Origin: RGIG6375 sp964472725
GTDB taxonomy: Bacteria > Bacillota > Clostridia > Oscillospirales > Oscillospiraceae
Length of the DNA: 31,610 nt
Direction of reading: 5' to 3'
NCBI GenBank assembly: GCA_964472725.1
Contig: CAYYLZ010000020.1
Span: 1-31,610 of the forward strand
How positions within the stretch are numbered: the stretch's first letter is position 1; the number at the start of each line of letters is the position of its first letter. This document shows positions 31,576 to 31,610 of the stretch, piece by piece. Position numbers and translations under genes: made by a program. The notes under the pieces are model-generated. The model searched no databases. It was given only the letters and a program-made list of their open reading frames with translations, and was not told where the DNA came from.

Positions 31576-31609
31576 AAACCCGGTCTATGCCTATGCGAAG
31601 ACCGGGTTT
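31576..31609 (+). terminator. Second hairpin at the window end
   Basis: AAACCCGGTC and GACCGGGTTT form a ten-base stem with a 14-base loop. The T tract is just beginning at the window edge, so this is the likely plus-strand terminator of the MATE gene. Confidence 0.7.
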
Positions 31610-31610
31610 T

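Noticed and set aside
1..31610. Mobile elements, phage genes, CRISPR arrays, tRNA or rRNA genes
   Set aside because: Intergenic gaps are all under 300 bases and hold only promoters and hairpins; no transposase, integrase, spaced repeat array or cloverleaf was seen.

Overview
The window reads as a chromosomal segment of an anaerobic Firmicute, most likely a gut Clostridium-class bacterium of the Oscillospiraceae/Ruminococcaceae type. Reasons seen in the sequence: a complete walR-walK-yycH-yycI-yycJ(-rlmH) block, strong GGAGG-type ribosome sites, frequent GTG/TTG starts, a glycyl-radical-enzyme activase (an oxygen-sensitive function) and roughly even base composition with many ATA isoleucine codons. 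The genus assignment is inference. Genes are tightly packed. No gap exceeds 300 bases; the largest is the 295-base divergent region 758-1052. I see no tRNA, rRNA, CRISPR array, transposase or prophage gene.

Layout. 1-1985: a secreted protein with an Ala-Glu-Pro repeat tail (cut by the window edge) is divergent from a LysR regulator. 2039-2998: a stand-alone glycyl-radical-enzyme activase. 3174-8094 (minus strand): murA, yycJ, rlmH, a Cys-rich zinc-ribbon protein and a phosphoglucomutase/phosphomannomutase, driven by a good promoter in front of murA. 8285-13508 (minus strand): ADP-ribose-type NUDIX, walR, walK, yycH and yycI with their own promoter. Together these two units form a cell-envelope control block. 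13671-17683 (minus strand): pstS-pstC-pstA-pstB-phoU phosphate uptake, ending in a long hairpin just upstream of the Wal unit.

17898-20026 (minus strand): a class-I glutamine-amidotransferase-like peptidase C26 followed by a MATE exporter. 20206-21713: type I asparaginase and a NUDIX hydrolase overlapping by one base. 21824-23773: an ECF sigma factor, a zinc-finger anti-sigma factor with a multi-helix membrane part and a DUF4097 surface-type protein, all overlapping. 23868-24353: an HD-domain hydrolase. 24468-27187 (plus strand): a four-gene run of YfcE phosphodiesterase, HAD phosphatase, SGNH hydrolase and an uncharacterised P-loop kinase. 27233-27736: greA, divergent from a PcrA/UvrD-type helicase (27896-30049). 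30168-31529: a second MATE exporter, followed by two hairpins at the window end.

Most of the window is core housekeeping and regulation. I did not find a clear new defence or mobile system. The best candidates for something under-described are the sigma/anti-sigma/DUF4097 cassette, the orphan activase that lacks one auxiliary-cluster cysteine, the Cys-rich zinc-ribbon/DUF2007 protein translated with phosphoglucomutase, and the phosphatase/SGNH/P-loop-kinase operon.
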